64,000 bases of DNA, from positions 157,951 to 221,950 of the forward strand of contig NZ_JAHVJA010000008.1 in the NCBI RefSeq assembly GCF_019801465.1, in the 5' to 3' direction. This document shows positions 1 through 9,408 of this stretch, in pieces. The notes under the pieces were generated by a model, which was given only the letters and a program-made list of their open reading frames with translations, searched no databases and was not told the origin of the DNA. Numbering within the stretch: the stretch's first letter is position 1; each line of letters starts with the position of its first letter. A program made the translations under genes and the position numbers. Source of the DNA: Leisingera daeponensis (GTDB lineage: Bacteria > Pseudomonadota > Alphaproteobacteria > Rhodobacterales > Rhodobacteraceae).

Positions 1-52
1 TAAAGCAGCATGCTGCTTGGGAGCCTCCCGCAGACATCTGTGCTACACGTTC

Positions 53-108
53 CTGACGCTAATGCGGCCCTTCACGTAGTCGGCAAGGAAGGGCCGCATT
101 AACGTCAG
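53..108. repeat. 20-bp inverted repeat, stem-loop
   Basis: Arms 53-72 and 89-108 are complementary at 19 of 20 positions around a 16-base loop (73-88). It lies 35 bases downstream of the stop codon of the leftward amidohydrolase gene. It could act as a transcription terminator, although no T-run follows, or be a terminal repeat of a small mobile element. Confidence 0.6.
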
Positions 109-143
109 ATGTTAATTGGTCCGTGGAGAGATAGAACGGCCTG

Positions 144-1481
144 TTACTCCATGCTGTTCTTGAAAATCTTGCCGTCCTTCATGATCAGGTCGAAGTTTTC
201 GTGCGGATCGGCAACCAGGCTGATGTCTGCCAGCGGGTTGCCGTCGACCAGGATCAGGTCCGCATAAGCCCCCTTTTCAATCACCCCCAGCGCGCCGGCC
301 TGATAGGGGTGCCGGGGCCCTGCAAGCTCCAGCAGCTCTGCGTTGACCGAGGTGGCCATTTTCATCACTTCATAAGGCGTGAACCAGCGTTGCAGTTTCG
401 CCAGGAAGGCCCCTTGCCGTTCCGCCAGGGCAGGGTCAAACAGGATGTCTGTGCCGAAAGCGATCTTCACGCCAGCTTCCTTGGCCTTGGTGTAGATCGT
501 GTCGGTGCCATCCGTCACAGCGATCCATTTCTGCTGGCTGCCCGGATCGTCGAAGGAAAACCCGTCCTCGTCGTCAAGCAGCGGCTGAATGCTGAGCCAG
601 ACATCGTGCTCCTTCATCATCTGAAGGGTTTCTTCGGTCATCAGGAAGCCGTGTTCGATGGACTTCACACCGGCTTTGATTGCCAGCTGCGCGGCCTCGT
701 CAGTGAAAATATGCGAGGCGACATAGGTGTTGTACGTGTCAGCCACCTCAACAAAGGCTTCCAGCTCCTCCATGGTGTACTGGCGCACGTCCAGCGGGTC
801 ATAGACCGAGGATACACCGCCCCCGCCCGAGATCTTGATCTGCGAGGCGCCCATGCGCATGACTTCCCGGGTGCGCTTGATGACTTCATCCACACCGTCG
901 GCCATGGCCATCAGACCGGTACTATACCAGTACCATTGAGAATCTGCCGGGTTTGTCGGCACTGCCTGGTAGGGGCGGTAGTCAAAATGCCCGCCGGTTT
1001 GGCCAATAGGCGGGCCGGACGGCAGAATCCGTGGGCCGGGAATTTCGCCCGCGTCGATCATCTTTTTTGTGGCGAAGGGGTTGCCGCCTACGTCGCGCAC
1101 GGTTGTGAAGCCGCGCATCAGGGTTGCCTCGGACCCGAGAGCGCCGCGGATGGCCACTTCCAGAATATCGCCAGTGACCACTGTGCTTTGCGCGGCGCAG
1201 CAATAGGAGGTATGCCAGTGCGCGTCGATAAGGCCAGGGATCATGGTGCGCCCGCCGCCATCGATGACATGTCCGCCGGCCACAGCAAGCGGTTCAGTGG
1301 AAATCTCGGTAATCAGGTTACCCGTCACCACCACATTGGCGTTTTCGATCAGCGTTTCATTGACGCCGTCAAAGACGTTCACATTGGTGAAAAGGGTGGG
1401 TGCGCCGTCCTGCGACAGGGCGGGCGAAGACGCCAAAGCCAGAGTTAACGCGCATACAGACGCGCGTATTTGAAGTGACAT
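144..1481 (-). CDS. Secreted amidohydrolase (metal-dependent hydrolase)
   Basis: A hydrolase of the amidohydrolase superfamily, close to imidazolonepropionase/prolidase-type members, which use one or two metal ions to hydrolyse amide or ring C-N bonds. The sequence shows an N-terminal signal peptide ending near ALSQ, the first metal motif DAHWHT, later metal-ligand regions SHIFTDEA and SIEHGF, and FGTDILFD near the C-terminus holding the conserved Asp. The start was placed at the Met beginning MSLQIRAS because it makes a normal Sec signal peptide; an upstream in-frame Met at 1544 would add 21 residues with no signal character. 445 residues, a usual length for the family. The substrate cannot be told. 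No neighbour shares its strand, so it is probably monocistronic. Confidence 0.85.
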   Translation of the reverse strand: MSLQIRASVCALTLALASSPALSQDGAPTLFTNVNVFDGVNETLIENANVVVTGNLITEISTEPLAVAGGHVIDGGGRTMIPGLIDAHWHTSYCCAAQSTVVTGDILEVAIRGALGSEATLMRGFTTVRDVGGNPFATKKMIDAGEIPGPRILPSGPPIGQTGGHFDYRPYQAVPTNPADSQWYWYSTGLMAMADGVDEVIKRTREVMRMGASQIKISGGGGVSSVYDPLDVRQYTMEELEAFVEVADTYNTYVASHIFTDEAAQLAIKAGVKSIEHGFLMTEETLQMMKEHDVWLSIQPLLDDEDGFSFDDPGSQQKWIAVTDGTDTIYTKAKEAGVKIAFGTDILFDPALAERQGAFLAKLQRWFTPYEVMKMATSVNAELLELAGPRHPYQAGALGVIEKGAYADLILVDGNPLADISLVADPHENFDLIMKDGKIFKNSME

Positions 1482-1921
1482 TTCAAAAAGTCCCAAAGAA
1501 TTGTTGAACACCTTCAGCATCGCAGAGGGTATGCAGCCAATCAACTCAGTTGGTTTGATTGCAGCTTGTCAAATGCGTTAAAACCACTACTCAGGTCAGT
1601 CCGCTTAACGGCCGCTTTTAGTTCTGCGGCCACTCGTTGCGACGTCCGCATTTCTGTTCAAAGCAAACGGGCAGGATCGTCTTGGCTGCGCCTGCAGAAA
1701 AAGTCCGGAAAGTCCCGCACTGTGCGAGTGCACCGGCTCCAGGACCTCGCGGTCGCGGCTAACGGCAGAAACGGCGGGCTGCACCGCAGCATCAGGATGC
1801 TGTTACCAAGGTCAGGAATGGGCCGATCGCGCCACCCTGGCAGGAAGGGCGGTTTGCGGACCTTCTCGGCGGGTGCGAGATCTCGTGCTGCCATCTGAGA
1901 AAGCTGACATTCCGGCGTTCA
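1482..1921. other. Non-coding gap with a diverged dispersed repeat
   Basis: No convincing gene. Bases about 1695-1795 resemble bases about 9522-9615: both carry a GTCCGGAA...TCCCGCA..CTGTG stretch followed by GGCGGGCYGCACCGCAGC. This looks like a diverged intergenic repeat. A plus-strand reading frame at 1566-1898 has arginine/serine-rich composition and is rejected as coding. Confidence 0.45.
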
Positions 1922-2509
1922 TTTAGGCTGTGGGTTGTTCACAAGGTGCATCATTCAGCCACCACGCTGACCCCTGTAACAGTCTACCGTGTGCATCCGC
2001 TGGAGGGAGTGCTGCACACGCTTCGCGGGGTCCTGGCGCAGGGCAGTGTAATCCCGGTGTTCTACTACCTGTTCGGGGATGCTGTCAGCCTCTACACCGT
2101 GGTCGGCGTCAATGTGCTGGTGTTCCTTTTCCATGTCACCGGGTCGAACCTGCGCCATTCCCATATCCGCATCAGCTATTGGCCCTGGCTTGAGCACTTC
2201 CTGATTTCCCCGGCCCAGCACCAGCTGCACCACTCGGTGGCGGAGCGGCATTTCGACAAGAATTTCGGCGCAGCACTGGCCATCTGGGACTGGATGTTCA
2301 ATTCACTGCACCTGTCGCATGGGGAAGAGGATCTGCAATTCGGGCTGGATGCTTCTGAACACAGTGCAGCGGCAAGTTTGCAGGTCCTGTATCTGCAGCC
2401 GCTGCTGGACATTAGCCGGATTCTCCGCAAGCATTTTCGCAATGGGGTGGACACCACCCGGCGTGTGCTGGCATGGGCGAGACGGGCAAAAACGGGAGGC
2501 TGGGAGTAA
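1922..2509 (+). pseudogene. Sterol desaturase/fatty acid hydroxylase, 5'-truncated
   Basis: The frame reads WVVHKVHHSA, a histidine box (HxxHH), at its very beginning, then a VYRVHPLEG block, two hydrophobic segments, RHSH and HQLHHS. These are the metal-binding histidine boxes of the membrane di-iron fatty-acid-hydroxylase/sterol-desaturase family. Family members are about 300 residues with membrane helices before the HxxHH box; here the open frame begins only a few codons before it, so the N-terminal half is missing. A GTG at 1946 could start a 187-residue product, but it would begin within the histidine box. I infer an inactivated gene. The gene at 2510 starts directly at its stop codon, as if once in an operon with it. 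Confidence 0.7.
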
Positions 2510-2740
2510 ATGATGAGTGATCCGACTGAAGGTCCTAGGGAAAAGAGTGAAACCTCCTCATCGCTTGAGCTGGAATTCAGCAACCGGGTTGCGGGCAACC
2601 TGGAAAACAAGAGCGGACTACTGGCGGCGATTTTCGGCGACGACGAGGAAACCAGTCCTGACGGCCTGGCAGGGAGGCGTCCGGAACAGATGGGCACCGA
2701 TCCCAAGGTCGTTGCTTTTCCTTTGAAGCGGGACAAGTAA
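2510..2740 (+). CDS. Small acidic hypothetical protein
   Basis: 76 residues, starting at an ATG that directly follows the stop codon of the truncated desaturase; GGGAGG lies just upstream as a ribosome binding site. The protein is polar, with no signal peptide or membrane segment, and ends in PLKRDK. I do not recognise the family. The tight junction suggests it was co-transcribed with the desaturase. It may be non-functional if that operon lost its promoter. Confidence 0.45.
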   Translation: MMSDPTEGPREKSETSSSLELEFSNRVAGNLENKSGLLAAIFGDDEETSPDGLAGRRPEQMGTDPKVVAFPLKRDK

Positions 2741-3120
2741 GCCGCGGGGACGCGGAGAGCGCCCAGCCATAAACGACAGTCGCACCGCTACCGAGGGCCA
2801 CGAAATCGCGCGGTCGCACTTAGGTTCGGTTGCAGCCAGATAGATAAGGCGCGCATAGCGCGCCAATGTACTGCCGTCGCTGGATCGCGTTAACAGTGAT
2901 GGCACTGTAAGAATGGCAACCTCCAGCATGTTTGCCGCGTCATCACCTTCTGGAACAGGCTGCTGAAGACCAAGAGTTCCGCAAGTTGATTTCCGGAACT
3001 GTTCCCCGTCGGGGAACATGAGGTTGGGACCGATCAATAGGTGCCGGCCAGGCGCGGCTTCCACGAACAATGGGAAAGTGGCGGCCTGACCGGAGATGGT
3101 GTTTTTTTCTGGAGCGCTGA
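2741..3120. other. Non-coding gap
   Basis: About 380 bases between two convergent genes. Both strands have long open frames of arginine/serine-rich composition, but none has a ribosome binding site or a recognisable protein. I see no clear terminator. Confidence 0.4.
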
Positions 3121-5256
3121 TTAGAAGTCAGCTTGAACGGCAACAACAAAGCTGCGACCAGGCTGAGCAACCCGGCCGATGGGGCTCACATCAACACCGC
3201 GGGTGTAATAATCCTCATCAAAGAGGTTGTTGATCGCTGCGGTAAGGCGGACATTCCGGTTGGATATGCCGAGTTCCTTGGATGCCTGCAGGTTCCACAC
3301 CCACGCAGACGGCAGAGGGCCTGCTGAGCCATCGGCCGTTTCAACCTGCGTATTGGCGGCGTCACTGAAAGCAGCACTGCGGTAGTGGCCATTGAGGCCG
3401 AAGGCCCAGCTGTCCAGCTCGTACTCAGCCGCCACATTGAACTGATGGTCCGAGGCGTAGGGCACTTCATTGCCCGCAAATTGCCCCGAAAGCTGCTCGG
3501 TATCGGTCAACGTGTAATTCGCCTTAAGCGACAAGCCCGGCACGGTATAGGGCTGCCACGCGGCGGTCAGTTCAACGCCCTGGTGGCGAGTCTCGCCCAG
3601 GTTCTGGAACTGCAGGCTGGAGCGGTCAAACTCGATCTGGTCGGAGAAATCGATCCGGAACAGCGCAGCACTGAGGCTGATGTCCGAGGTTGGCTCATAG
3701 CGCATCCCCAGTTCGTAATTCCACGCCAGTTCGTTGCTGACCGGCGCGCCGCGGGTCACCTGCGCAACCTGCGGAACGCGCAGGGACTTGTTGGCATTGG
3801 CGAACAGGAAAACGCTGTCCGAGGCCTGAAAGCCAACCGCCAGGCCAGGCAGGAGCTCGGTGGTGCGGTTGCCCGACGCAGTATTGTTGATGCGGTCGCT
3901 GAAATCGGTTTCGACGGATTCGTAGCGCAGGCCGGGGGTGATCTCCAGCCGGTCATTCATCAGCGAAACCGTGTCGCTAATGTAAGCAGCATAGGCGTCG
4001 GTTTTGAAGTACCAGTCCCGTGCGGCCGTGGTGGAGCCGGTGGCGAGATTGGTGCGGTCGACGGCGAAATCGACCTCTTCGCGCACGTATCGCGCCCCGA
4101 CCACCAGCTTGTGCGAAGCATTGCCGGTGTGGAACAGATGCGTGTAGCGCGGTTCGGTGCCGTACACTGTGAATTCGCGCGGGCTGCTGGCCACGTCGGT
4201 TGCCGGGGTGTCCGGGTCGAACGGCTGGCCGAAATCGAAGGTCCGGTCCGATTTATGCGCGAAGTTTACCCAATGAAATTCCCCGTTGCTTCCGATCTGG
4301 CGGTCATAGGTCAGCGAGGCGCGCAGGGTTTTTGCATCGAAGGCATCATGCGGGCGCGTTGATTGGCTCGGATCCTGTTCGTAGGCCTGTGGCGACAGTG
4401 CCCCGGGCAGTTCCGCGTCCACATCGTAATACTGCAGGCGGCCCTTCAGGCTGCTCTGGTCATCAATCAGCCACTCACCATCAACCATGACGTTCAGGAC
4501 ATCGGTTCCGGAATGCTCCCGGCCGCCGTTGCCAGTCACGGCGTTGACCTGCGCCTGAAGACCGAAATCGGGAGACACGAAGCCGCCCCACCGGAAGTAG
4601 GTGTCGCTCAGCAGATTGCCGGTGCGTTCATCCACGATGAATTTCTGCTTGGCGGTGCCGGAGAGCTCTTGCGGGATCGGCTTGCTGATCAGATCGATCA
4701 CACCGCTCACATTGTTCGGGCCGAAACGGACAGCGCCGCCGCCGCGGACGATGTCGGCCCGGGCGATCGTTTCCAGGCTGGCCGGAAACAGCGAGAGCCC
4801 GGTCCCGGTGTAAGGCGCCAGCGCCAGCGGGATACCGTCCAGCAGCATCATGACCCGCTCGCTGCGCAGCGGGTTGAGGCCGCGGATCCCGATGTTGGGC
4901 AGTACGCCGGTGCCGGTCTCGTCTTCGACACGGACGCTGGGAACCTTGCGCAGCGCATCGTCCAGCGTCCGGTTGCCCTGCTGGTGGAGGTCCTTTTCAG
5001 ACAGGATATCACGTGCGCCCGGGTAACGCTTGACCTCTACTTCCGTGGAATCGCCGAGCCAGCTGCCGTCGACAGTTATGGCTTCCAGTTCCAGGACTTC
5101 GGCGTCCGTCTGATTGGCTGATTGCGCATGCAGAGCCGCCGGCATCCCCAGGCTTGCGGCTGAAAGCATTAGAAGTCCCAAGGTGCTGACTGGTGAGCCA
5201 AGAGACCGCTCTGGCCGTATGTAAGTATTTCCTGCGTGAGTGGTTCGCATTTTCAT
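3121..5256 (-). CDS. TonB-dependent outer-membrane siderophore receptor
   Basis: An outer-membrane beta-barrel that imports a ferric chelate using TonB energy. 711 residues. A Sec signal peptide with a long n-region ends near ALHA (residue 44). The TonB-box-like stretch is around LEAITVDGS. The plug domain (about 70-190) has the typical RKVPSVRV, IGIRGLNP, MLLDGIP and NNVSGVIDLISKP blocks. The barrel ends in the terminal Phe of QADF. There is no N-terminal STN signalling domain, so this is not a FecA-type transducer. The start was chosen at the first Met of MKMRTT because GAGGA lies just upstream. It is divergent from a FecBCDE-like transporter that would take the ligand onward. Confidence 0.9.
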   Translation of the reverse strand: MKMRTTHAGNTYIRPERSLGSPVSTLGLLMLSAASLGMPAALHAQSANQTDAEVLELEAITVDGSWLGDSTEVEVKRYPGARDILSEKDLHQQGNRTLDDALRKVPSVRVEDETGTGVLPNIGIRGLNPLRSERVMMLLDGIPLALAPYTGTGLSLFPASLETIARADIVRGGGAVRFGPNNVSGVIDLISKPIPQELSGTAKQKFIVDERTGNLLSDTYFRWGGFVSPDFGLQAQVNAVTGNGGREHSGTDVLNVMVDGEWLIDDQSSLKGRLQYYDVDAELPGALSPQAYEQDPSQSTRPHDAFDAKTLRASLTYDRQIGSNGEFHWVNFAHKSDRTFDFGQPFDPDTPATDVASSPREFTVYGTEPRYTHLFHTGNASHKLVVGARYVREEVDFAVDRTNLATGSTTAARDWYFKTDAYAAYISDTVSLMNDRLEITPGLRYESVETDFSDRINNTASGNRTTELLPGLAVGFQASDSVFLFANANKSLRVPQVAQVTRGAPVSNELAWNYELGMRYEPTSDISLSAALFRIDFSDQIEFDRSSLQFQNLGETRHQGVELTAAWQPYTVPGLSLKANYTLTDTEQLSGQFAGNEVPYASDHQFNVAAEYELDSWAFGLNGHYRSAAFSDAANTQVETADGSAGPLPSAWVWNLQASKELGISNRNVRLTAAINNLFDEDYYTRGVDVSPIGRVAQPGRSFVVAVQADF

Positions 5257-5635
5257 GTTCCTCGTTCCGATCGAAATTCGCATCCGGAAGAACTGCTTGC
5301 AGGAGTTAGTCAGCGCATTCTTTGCGTCGGCCGGCACCCGTGAGCATGGGGCGGCCGGCAGGTCTCTCTGTCTTTTGCTTGGCTGTATTCGCCGCGGTTC
5401 ACATGGTCCTGATGCAACCGGGCTTGACGGGCTGCCGCTTGGCTGGGTCCCGGCTCTCATAGGTGGCAGCCCCCGCGCCGTCAATCCTGACAAAAAAACT
5501 TTTTTACAGGCTGCTAATGGCCGTGCGCGCCCGCGGATATTCTGCACAACAGCATTTCCGACAAAAAGACTTTGACGGCGGATGGCCTTGCCTGTAACTG
5601 CAGCAGCCATCAGCCAGCCCCCCGGCGAGCCAGAT
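5257..5635. promoter_or_regulatory. Divergent promoter region of the iron-uptake genes
   Basis: About 380 bases between the leftward receptor and the rightward transporter operon. It must hold both promoters. A GCCGGC...GCCGGC hairpin sits at about 5334-5362, and an A/T-rich stretch (AAAAAAACTTTTTT) at about 5492-5505. I could not identify a convincing Fur or iron-rich operator. A cobalamin riboswitch was considered and rejected. Confidence 0.4.
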
Positions 5636-6574
5636 ATGCAAACGAGCTATGGACCCGGTTACATGCGCTGTTTCATTCTTGCCATCGTTCTTGGTCTCGC
5701 CACTGCTGCCGCTCAGGCGCGCGAAGTGGTTCATGCGCTTGGCACGGCACATGTACCGGATGCGCCTGAAAGGGTCATTGTGCTGGAATTCTCCTTTCTC
5801 GATGCCTTGGCCGCGGCCGGGTTGAAGCCGGTGGGCGTCGCGGATGACAACAAGCCGGAGCGCATCCAGCCTGTGCTGCGGGAACTGACCGGGGACAGCT
5901 GGATCAGCGTCGGCACCCGCAAGACCCCGAGCCTGGAAGTGATCGCCGCGCTGCAGCCTGATCTGATCATTGCAGACACCGCCCGGCACGGGGCTATCCG
6001 CAGCACGCTGGAACAGATTGCTCCGGTAATCTTCTATGACAGCCTGACTGGCGGATACGAAGATGTGCTGTCTCAGGCTGCCCGTATCGGCGCAGCGGTG
6101 GGCCGGGCTGAGGAAATGGCTGCATTTCAGGCCGGTCACGCTGTGCGGATGAGCGCGATACGTGAGCAAATCGCGGCCGCAGCCAATGGCCGTCCCGCGC
6201 AATTCGGGGTCGCCAGCAGCCGAGGACTCTGGCTGCACAGCCCGCAATCCTATGCTGGCACATTGCTGGCTGCTCTCGGCTTCGGGGCAGCCGGGCCAGA
6301 GACGGAAGGCAGCTCCTACGGCGCTCTCTACCAGCCTGTGACGCTTGAGCAGTTATCGGAAGCCGATCCCGCGATTCTGATCCTGGGCAAACCTGCCGAG
6401 GGGGATACGATTGATCAGGCCTGGGCGTCCGAAGCACTTTGGCAGCAGCTTGAAGCGGTCCGGAATGGAAATGTCTTTGAAGTTTCCTCCGATCTCTGGT
6501 CCCGGTCGCGGGGCATGCTGACCGCCGAACAGTCCGCAGCAGATCTTCTGGCCATCGCAAAGTCGCTCCAGTGA
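5636..6574 (+). CDS. Periplasmic ferric-chelate binding protein
   Basis: Periplasmic binding protein of the FecB/FhuD-like class that captures a ferric chelate and delivers it to the membrane permease. A signal peptide (hydrophobic ILAIVLGLATAAAQA) is followed by APERVIVLEFSFLDALAAAG and a later PDLIIADTA block, both typical of the family. The start is uncertain: ATG 5636 (used here) or ATG 5663, which gives a shorter but complete signal peptide. The stop overlaps the next start (GTGA). First gene of a four-gene operon. The substrate (citrate, siderophore or other) is not decided by sequence. Confidence 0.87.
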   Translation: MQTSYGPGYMRCFILAIVLGLATAAAQAREVVHALGTAHVPDAPERVIVLEFSFLDALAAAGLKPVGVADDNKPERIQPVLRELTGDSWISVGTRKTPSLEVIAALQPDLIIADTARHGAIRSTLEQIAPVIFYDSLTGGYEDVLSQAARIGAAVGRAEEMAAFQAGHAVRMSAIREQIAAAANGRPAQFGVASSRGLWLHSPQSYAGTLLAALGFGAAGPETEGSSYGALYQPVTLEQLSEADPAILILGKPAEGDTIDQAWASEALWQQLEAVRNGNVFEVSSDLWSRSRGMLTAEQSAADLLAIAKSLQ

Positions 6575-7617
6575 ACGGGGCCCGCAGTGTGATCCAGGCC
6601 GGCGAAAGGCATACGTTGCGCTGGGACCGGGTATTCTGGGTGCTGGCCGGATGTGCAGCCATAGCGGGAGGCACCGGGCTTTCGCTGGCCACAGGCGGGC
6701 GCAGTGATGTCGGACTTGCCGATCTGTCAGGTTTGTTCCGGGGCGCTGAGGCGACACTGGCCGAACAGACCATGCGCGATATTCGAGTGCCGCGCACCCT
6801 GTCGGCGGTGCTGCTGGGCGCCAATCTTGGGGTGGCCGGGCTGCTCCTGCAAGCGGTGACACGCAACAACCTGGCTTCGCCGGGCCTGCTTGGAATCAAC
6901 CAGGGGGCGGCGCTGGGGATTGTGCTGGGGGTGGCGGCGCCCGGGTTTGCAGCAGTGCCATTGCCGCTGCTGGCGACGTTCTGCGCCCTTGCCGCGGCAG
7001 CTCTGACCTTTTCTATTTCGGGGGCATTTTCCGGGCGTATCGATGCGATGCGCCTGATTTTGGGCGGGATTGCCGTGGGCGCGCTTGGGTTTGCCGCAGT
7101 GCGTCTCGGCTATACGCTGGAGGACGACGTGTCGCGCCAGATCGTGCGCTGGACAGTCGGCGATGTTGCCGGGGTGCGGATGGATGCCGTAGTGCGGCTG
7201 GCTCTGGTCGCGGTGGCAGGCGTCGGCGCGGCCCTTGCCCTGGCGCACCGGCTCAATCTGATGTCATTGGGACAGGCCGCCAGTCACGGGCTGGGCGCGG
7301 ACCCGCGCCGAACGCTGGCCGCCGGCACGGGTTTAGCAGCCATTCTGACCGGGGTCAGCGTGTCCGTGGCGGGCCCCATCGCGTTTGCCGGACTTGTGGT
7401 GCCCCATCTTGCGAAAAGCCTGGCAGGCCCGGATTACCGGCGGCTGGTGCCGCTGGCCGCGCTTCTGGGAGCTGGACTAATGGCCTGGGCCGATGCGCTC
7501 TCGAAATTGTGGCCGGGCATGGCGGAGATTCCGGTAGGCGTGGTTGTGGCCCTGATCGGCGCGCCTTGGCTTCTGGCGGCAGCTCTCAGCGGCAAAGGAG
7601 CAGGCAATGCGCGCTGA
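6571..7617 (+). CDS. FecCD-family ABC permease (first subunit)
   Basis: Inner-membrane permease for iron-chelate import, half of the heterodimeric channel. 348 residues with about nine to ten hydrophobic helices. Family signatures are visible: RVPRTLSAVLLGANLGVAG near residues 70-90, NNLASPGLLGINQGA after it, and the GPIAFAGLVVPHLAKSL motif (about 270) that contacts the ATPase. Starts with GTG overlapping the TGA of the binding-protein gene, so it is translationally coupled. Confidence 0.9.
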   Translation: MNGARSVIQAGERHTLRWDRVFWVLAGCAAIAGGTGLSLATGGRSDVGLADLSGLFRGAEATLAEQTMRDIRVPRTLSAVLLGANLGVAGLLLQAVTRNNLASPGLLGINQGAALGIVLGVAAPGFAAVPLPLLATFCALAAAALTFSISGAFSGRIDAMRLILGGIAVGALGFAAVRLGYTLEDDVSRQIVRWTVGDVAGVRMDAVVRLALVAVAGVGAALALAHRLNLMSLGQAASHGLGADPRRTLAAGTGLAAILTGVSVSVAGPIAFAGLVVPHLAKSLAGPDYRRLVPLAALLGAGLMAWADALSKLWPGMAEIPVGVVVALIGAPWLLAAALSGKGAGNAR

Positions 7618-8641
7618 TCCTTTACCCTATCACCGTTTCGGCGGCCGCCGCACTTCCTGCACCCTGATCTGTCTCTCGATTATTCTGACTGCTGTCCTGC
7701 TGTTCGGTCTGACCAGCGGAGCAGTTCCCATCCCTGCCAGCGTCCTATGGAACACGCTGTTTGGCATTGAGGGGCCCCGTCAGAATTTCATAATCTTCAA
7801 CCTGCGCTTGCCCCGCACCCTTCTGGCCGCCCTCACCGGTGCCTCGCTCGCTGTCTCCGGGGCGGTGATCCAGTCGCTGCTGCGCAATCCGCTGGCAAGC
7901 CCGAAAATCGCCGGCATCAATTCCGGCGCCGCCTTCGCGGTTCTCAGTTGCACATTAATCCTGCCCGCGCACGCCAACGGTTTGGCCCCCTATGCGGCAG
8001 CAGTGGGTGGACTTGCGGCTGGCGGTCTGGTCTGGATCATGGCCAGCCGGGGACAGGCGGATGCCGCCCGGTTGACCCTGATCGGCGTTGCAACCGGGTT
8101 TGCGCTGGATGCTGCGGTTGAATTCCTGCTGGTCACCCAGACCGGGCCTGAATTTTCAGCGCCGATGATCTGGCTGACAGGCAGCCTTTGGGGCCGCGGC
8201 TGGACGCATTTTACCGCTGCCGCGCCGGTACTCTCCGCGCTGATCTTACTGGCCTTCCTTCTCAGCTTCCGGCTGGATCTGCAATACCTCGGCCCCGCCC
8301 GTGCGGCGGCGCTTGGGGCGCGCAACCGGCTGGAGCGCGGCGCGGCCTTTCTCGTGGCAGTCCTTCTGGCCGCCATGTCCGTCAGCGTTGTCGGGGTCAT
8401 CGGCTTTGTCGGCCTGATGGCGCCGCATATCGCCATGCGCCTGGTCGGCGGCCGCCATTGGCCGCTGCTGCCTGCCGCGGCGCTGACCGGCGCGATCTTC
8501 TGCGCGGGGGCTGATGCCGTCGGCCGCGCCATTGCGCCGCCGGTCGAGATTTCAGCCGGTATCATCACGGCGCTTCTGGGCGCGCCGTTTTTCATTTGGC
8601 TTCTTGTAACAGAGAGCCGTAGTCAGAGAGGCACCGGATGA
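7607..8641 (+). CDS. FecCD-family ABC permease (second subunit)
   Basis: Second half of the permease. 344 residues, with RLPRTLLAALTGASLAVSGA, NPLASPKIAGINSGAAF and VIGFVGLMAPHIAMRLVGG in the usual places, plus many hydrophobic helices. The start ATG at 7607 has AAAGGAG just upstream and overlaps the end of the first permease gene by 11 bases. The two subunits are paralogous, as in FecC/FecD. Confidence 0.9.
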   Translation: MRADPLPYHRFGGRRTSCTLICLSIILTAVLLFGLTSGAVPIPASVLWNTLFGIEGPRQNFIIFNLRLPRTLLAALTGASLAVSGAVIQSLLRNPLASPKIAGINSGAAFAVLSCTLILPAHANGLAPYAAAVGGLAAGGLVWIMASRGQADAARLTLIGVATGFALDAAVEFLLVTQTGPEFSAPMIWLTGSLWGRGWTHFTAAAPVLSALILLAFLLSFRLDLQYLGPARAAALGARNRLERGAAFLVAVLLAAMSVSVVGVIGFVGLMAPHIAMRLVGGRHWPLLPAAALTGAIFCAGADAVGRAIAPPVEISAGIITALLGAPFFIWLLVTESRSQRGTG

Positions 8642-9408
8642 TCGAGCTTGAAAACCTCGTGGCAGGCTACCGGTCTTTCCGCCTCCACCCCGCAAGTTTA
8701 CGCTTTGACGCTGGCAAGCTGACCGCGCTGATCGGCCCGAACGGCTGCGGCAAGTCTACCCTTTTCAAGGCGGTATCCGGGCAGCTCAGGGCGGAGAGCG
8801 GGCGGATCCGCGTTGGCGGTGAAGACATTGCGCGCCTGTCCCCCCGCGCACTGGCCCGGCGGCTCGCCCTGTTAGCGCAGGACAATGAAGTGCCGCCCGG
8901 GGTCACCGTGGCTGATCTGGTAGGCTATGGCCGCGCCCCGCATCAGAACCTGCTGGGCATCGGTGATGCCGCCGACCGGGTTCTTGTGGACCGTTCCATT
9001 ACCCGGATGGGGCTGGAGGATCTTGCCGGACGCAAGCTGGCGGCCCTGTCCGGCGGTCAGCGTCAGCGGGCCTTCATTGCTATGGTTCTGGCCCAAGACA
9101 CCCCTGCGATGCTGTTTGACGAGCCGACCAGTTGGCTGGACATCCGCCACCAGGTTGAGGTGCTGAGACTGATGCGCAGCCTGGCCCGCGAAGGGCGGAG
9201 CTGCATCACGGTGCTGCACGATATCCCGCAGGCGGCCCGCTATGCCGATGAAATCGTGGTCATGAATGCGGGCCGCGTGGTAGCGCATGGCACGCCGCAA
9301 CAGGTGTTGACCGGGGAGCTGATCGAACGGGTCTATGGCCTGCCTGTCGAAATCCATCCCGACCCGCTAACCGGCACACCGGTCCCGGTGCCGCTGGAGA
9401 CGGTCTGA
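8638..9408 (+). CDS. ABC transporter ATP-binding protein for ferric chelate
   Basis: ATPase that powers the FecCD-like permease. 256 residues with Walker A (LIGPNGCGKST, about 33-43), ABC signature LSGGQRQR (about 137-144), Walker B (AMLFDEPTSWLD) and the switch His in VLHDIPQA. The ATG overlaps the upstream stop (ATGA). Last gene of the operon; no clear hairpin terminator follows it. Confidence 0.92.
   Translation: MIELENLVAGYRSFRLHPASLRFDAGKLTALIGPNGCGKSTLFKAVSGQLRAESGRIRVGGEDIARLSPRALARRLALLAQDNEVPPGVTVADLVGYGRAPHQNLLGIGDAADRVLVDRSITRMGLEDLAGRKLAALSGGQRQRAFIAMVLAQDTPAMLFDEPTSWLDIRHQVEVLRLMRSLAREGRSCITVLHDIPQAARYADEIVVMNAGRVVAHGTPQQVLTGELIERVYGLPVEIHPDPLTGTPVPVPLETV

Noticed and set aside
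5257..5635. Possible cobalamin riboswitch before the TonB receptor
   Set aside because: No convincing B12 box or matching core; the region has only an ordinary hairpin.
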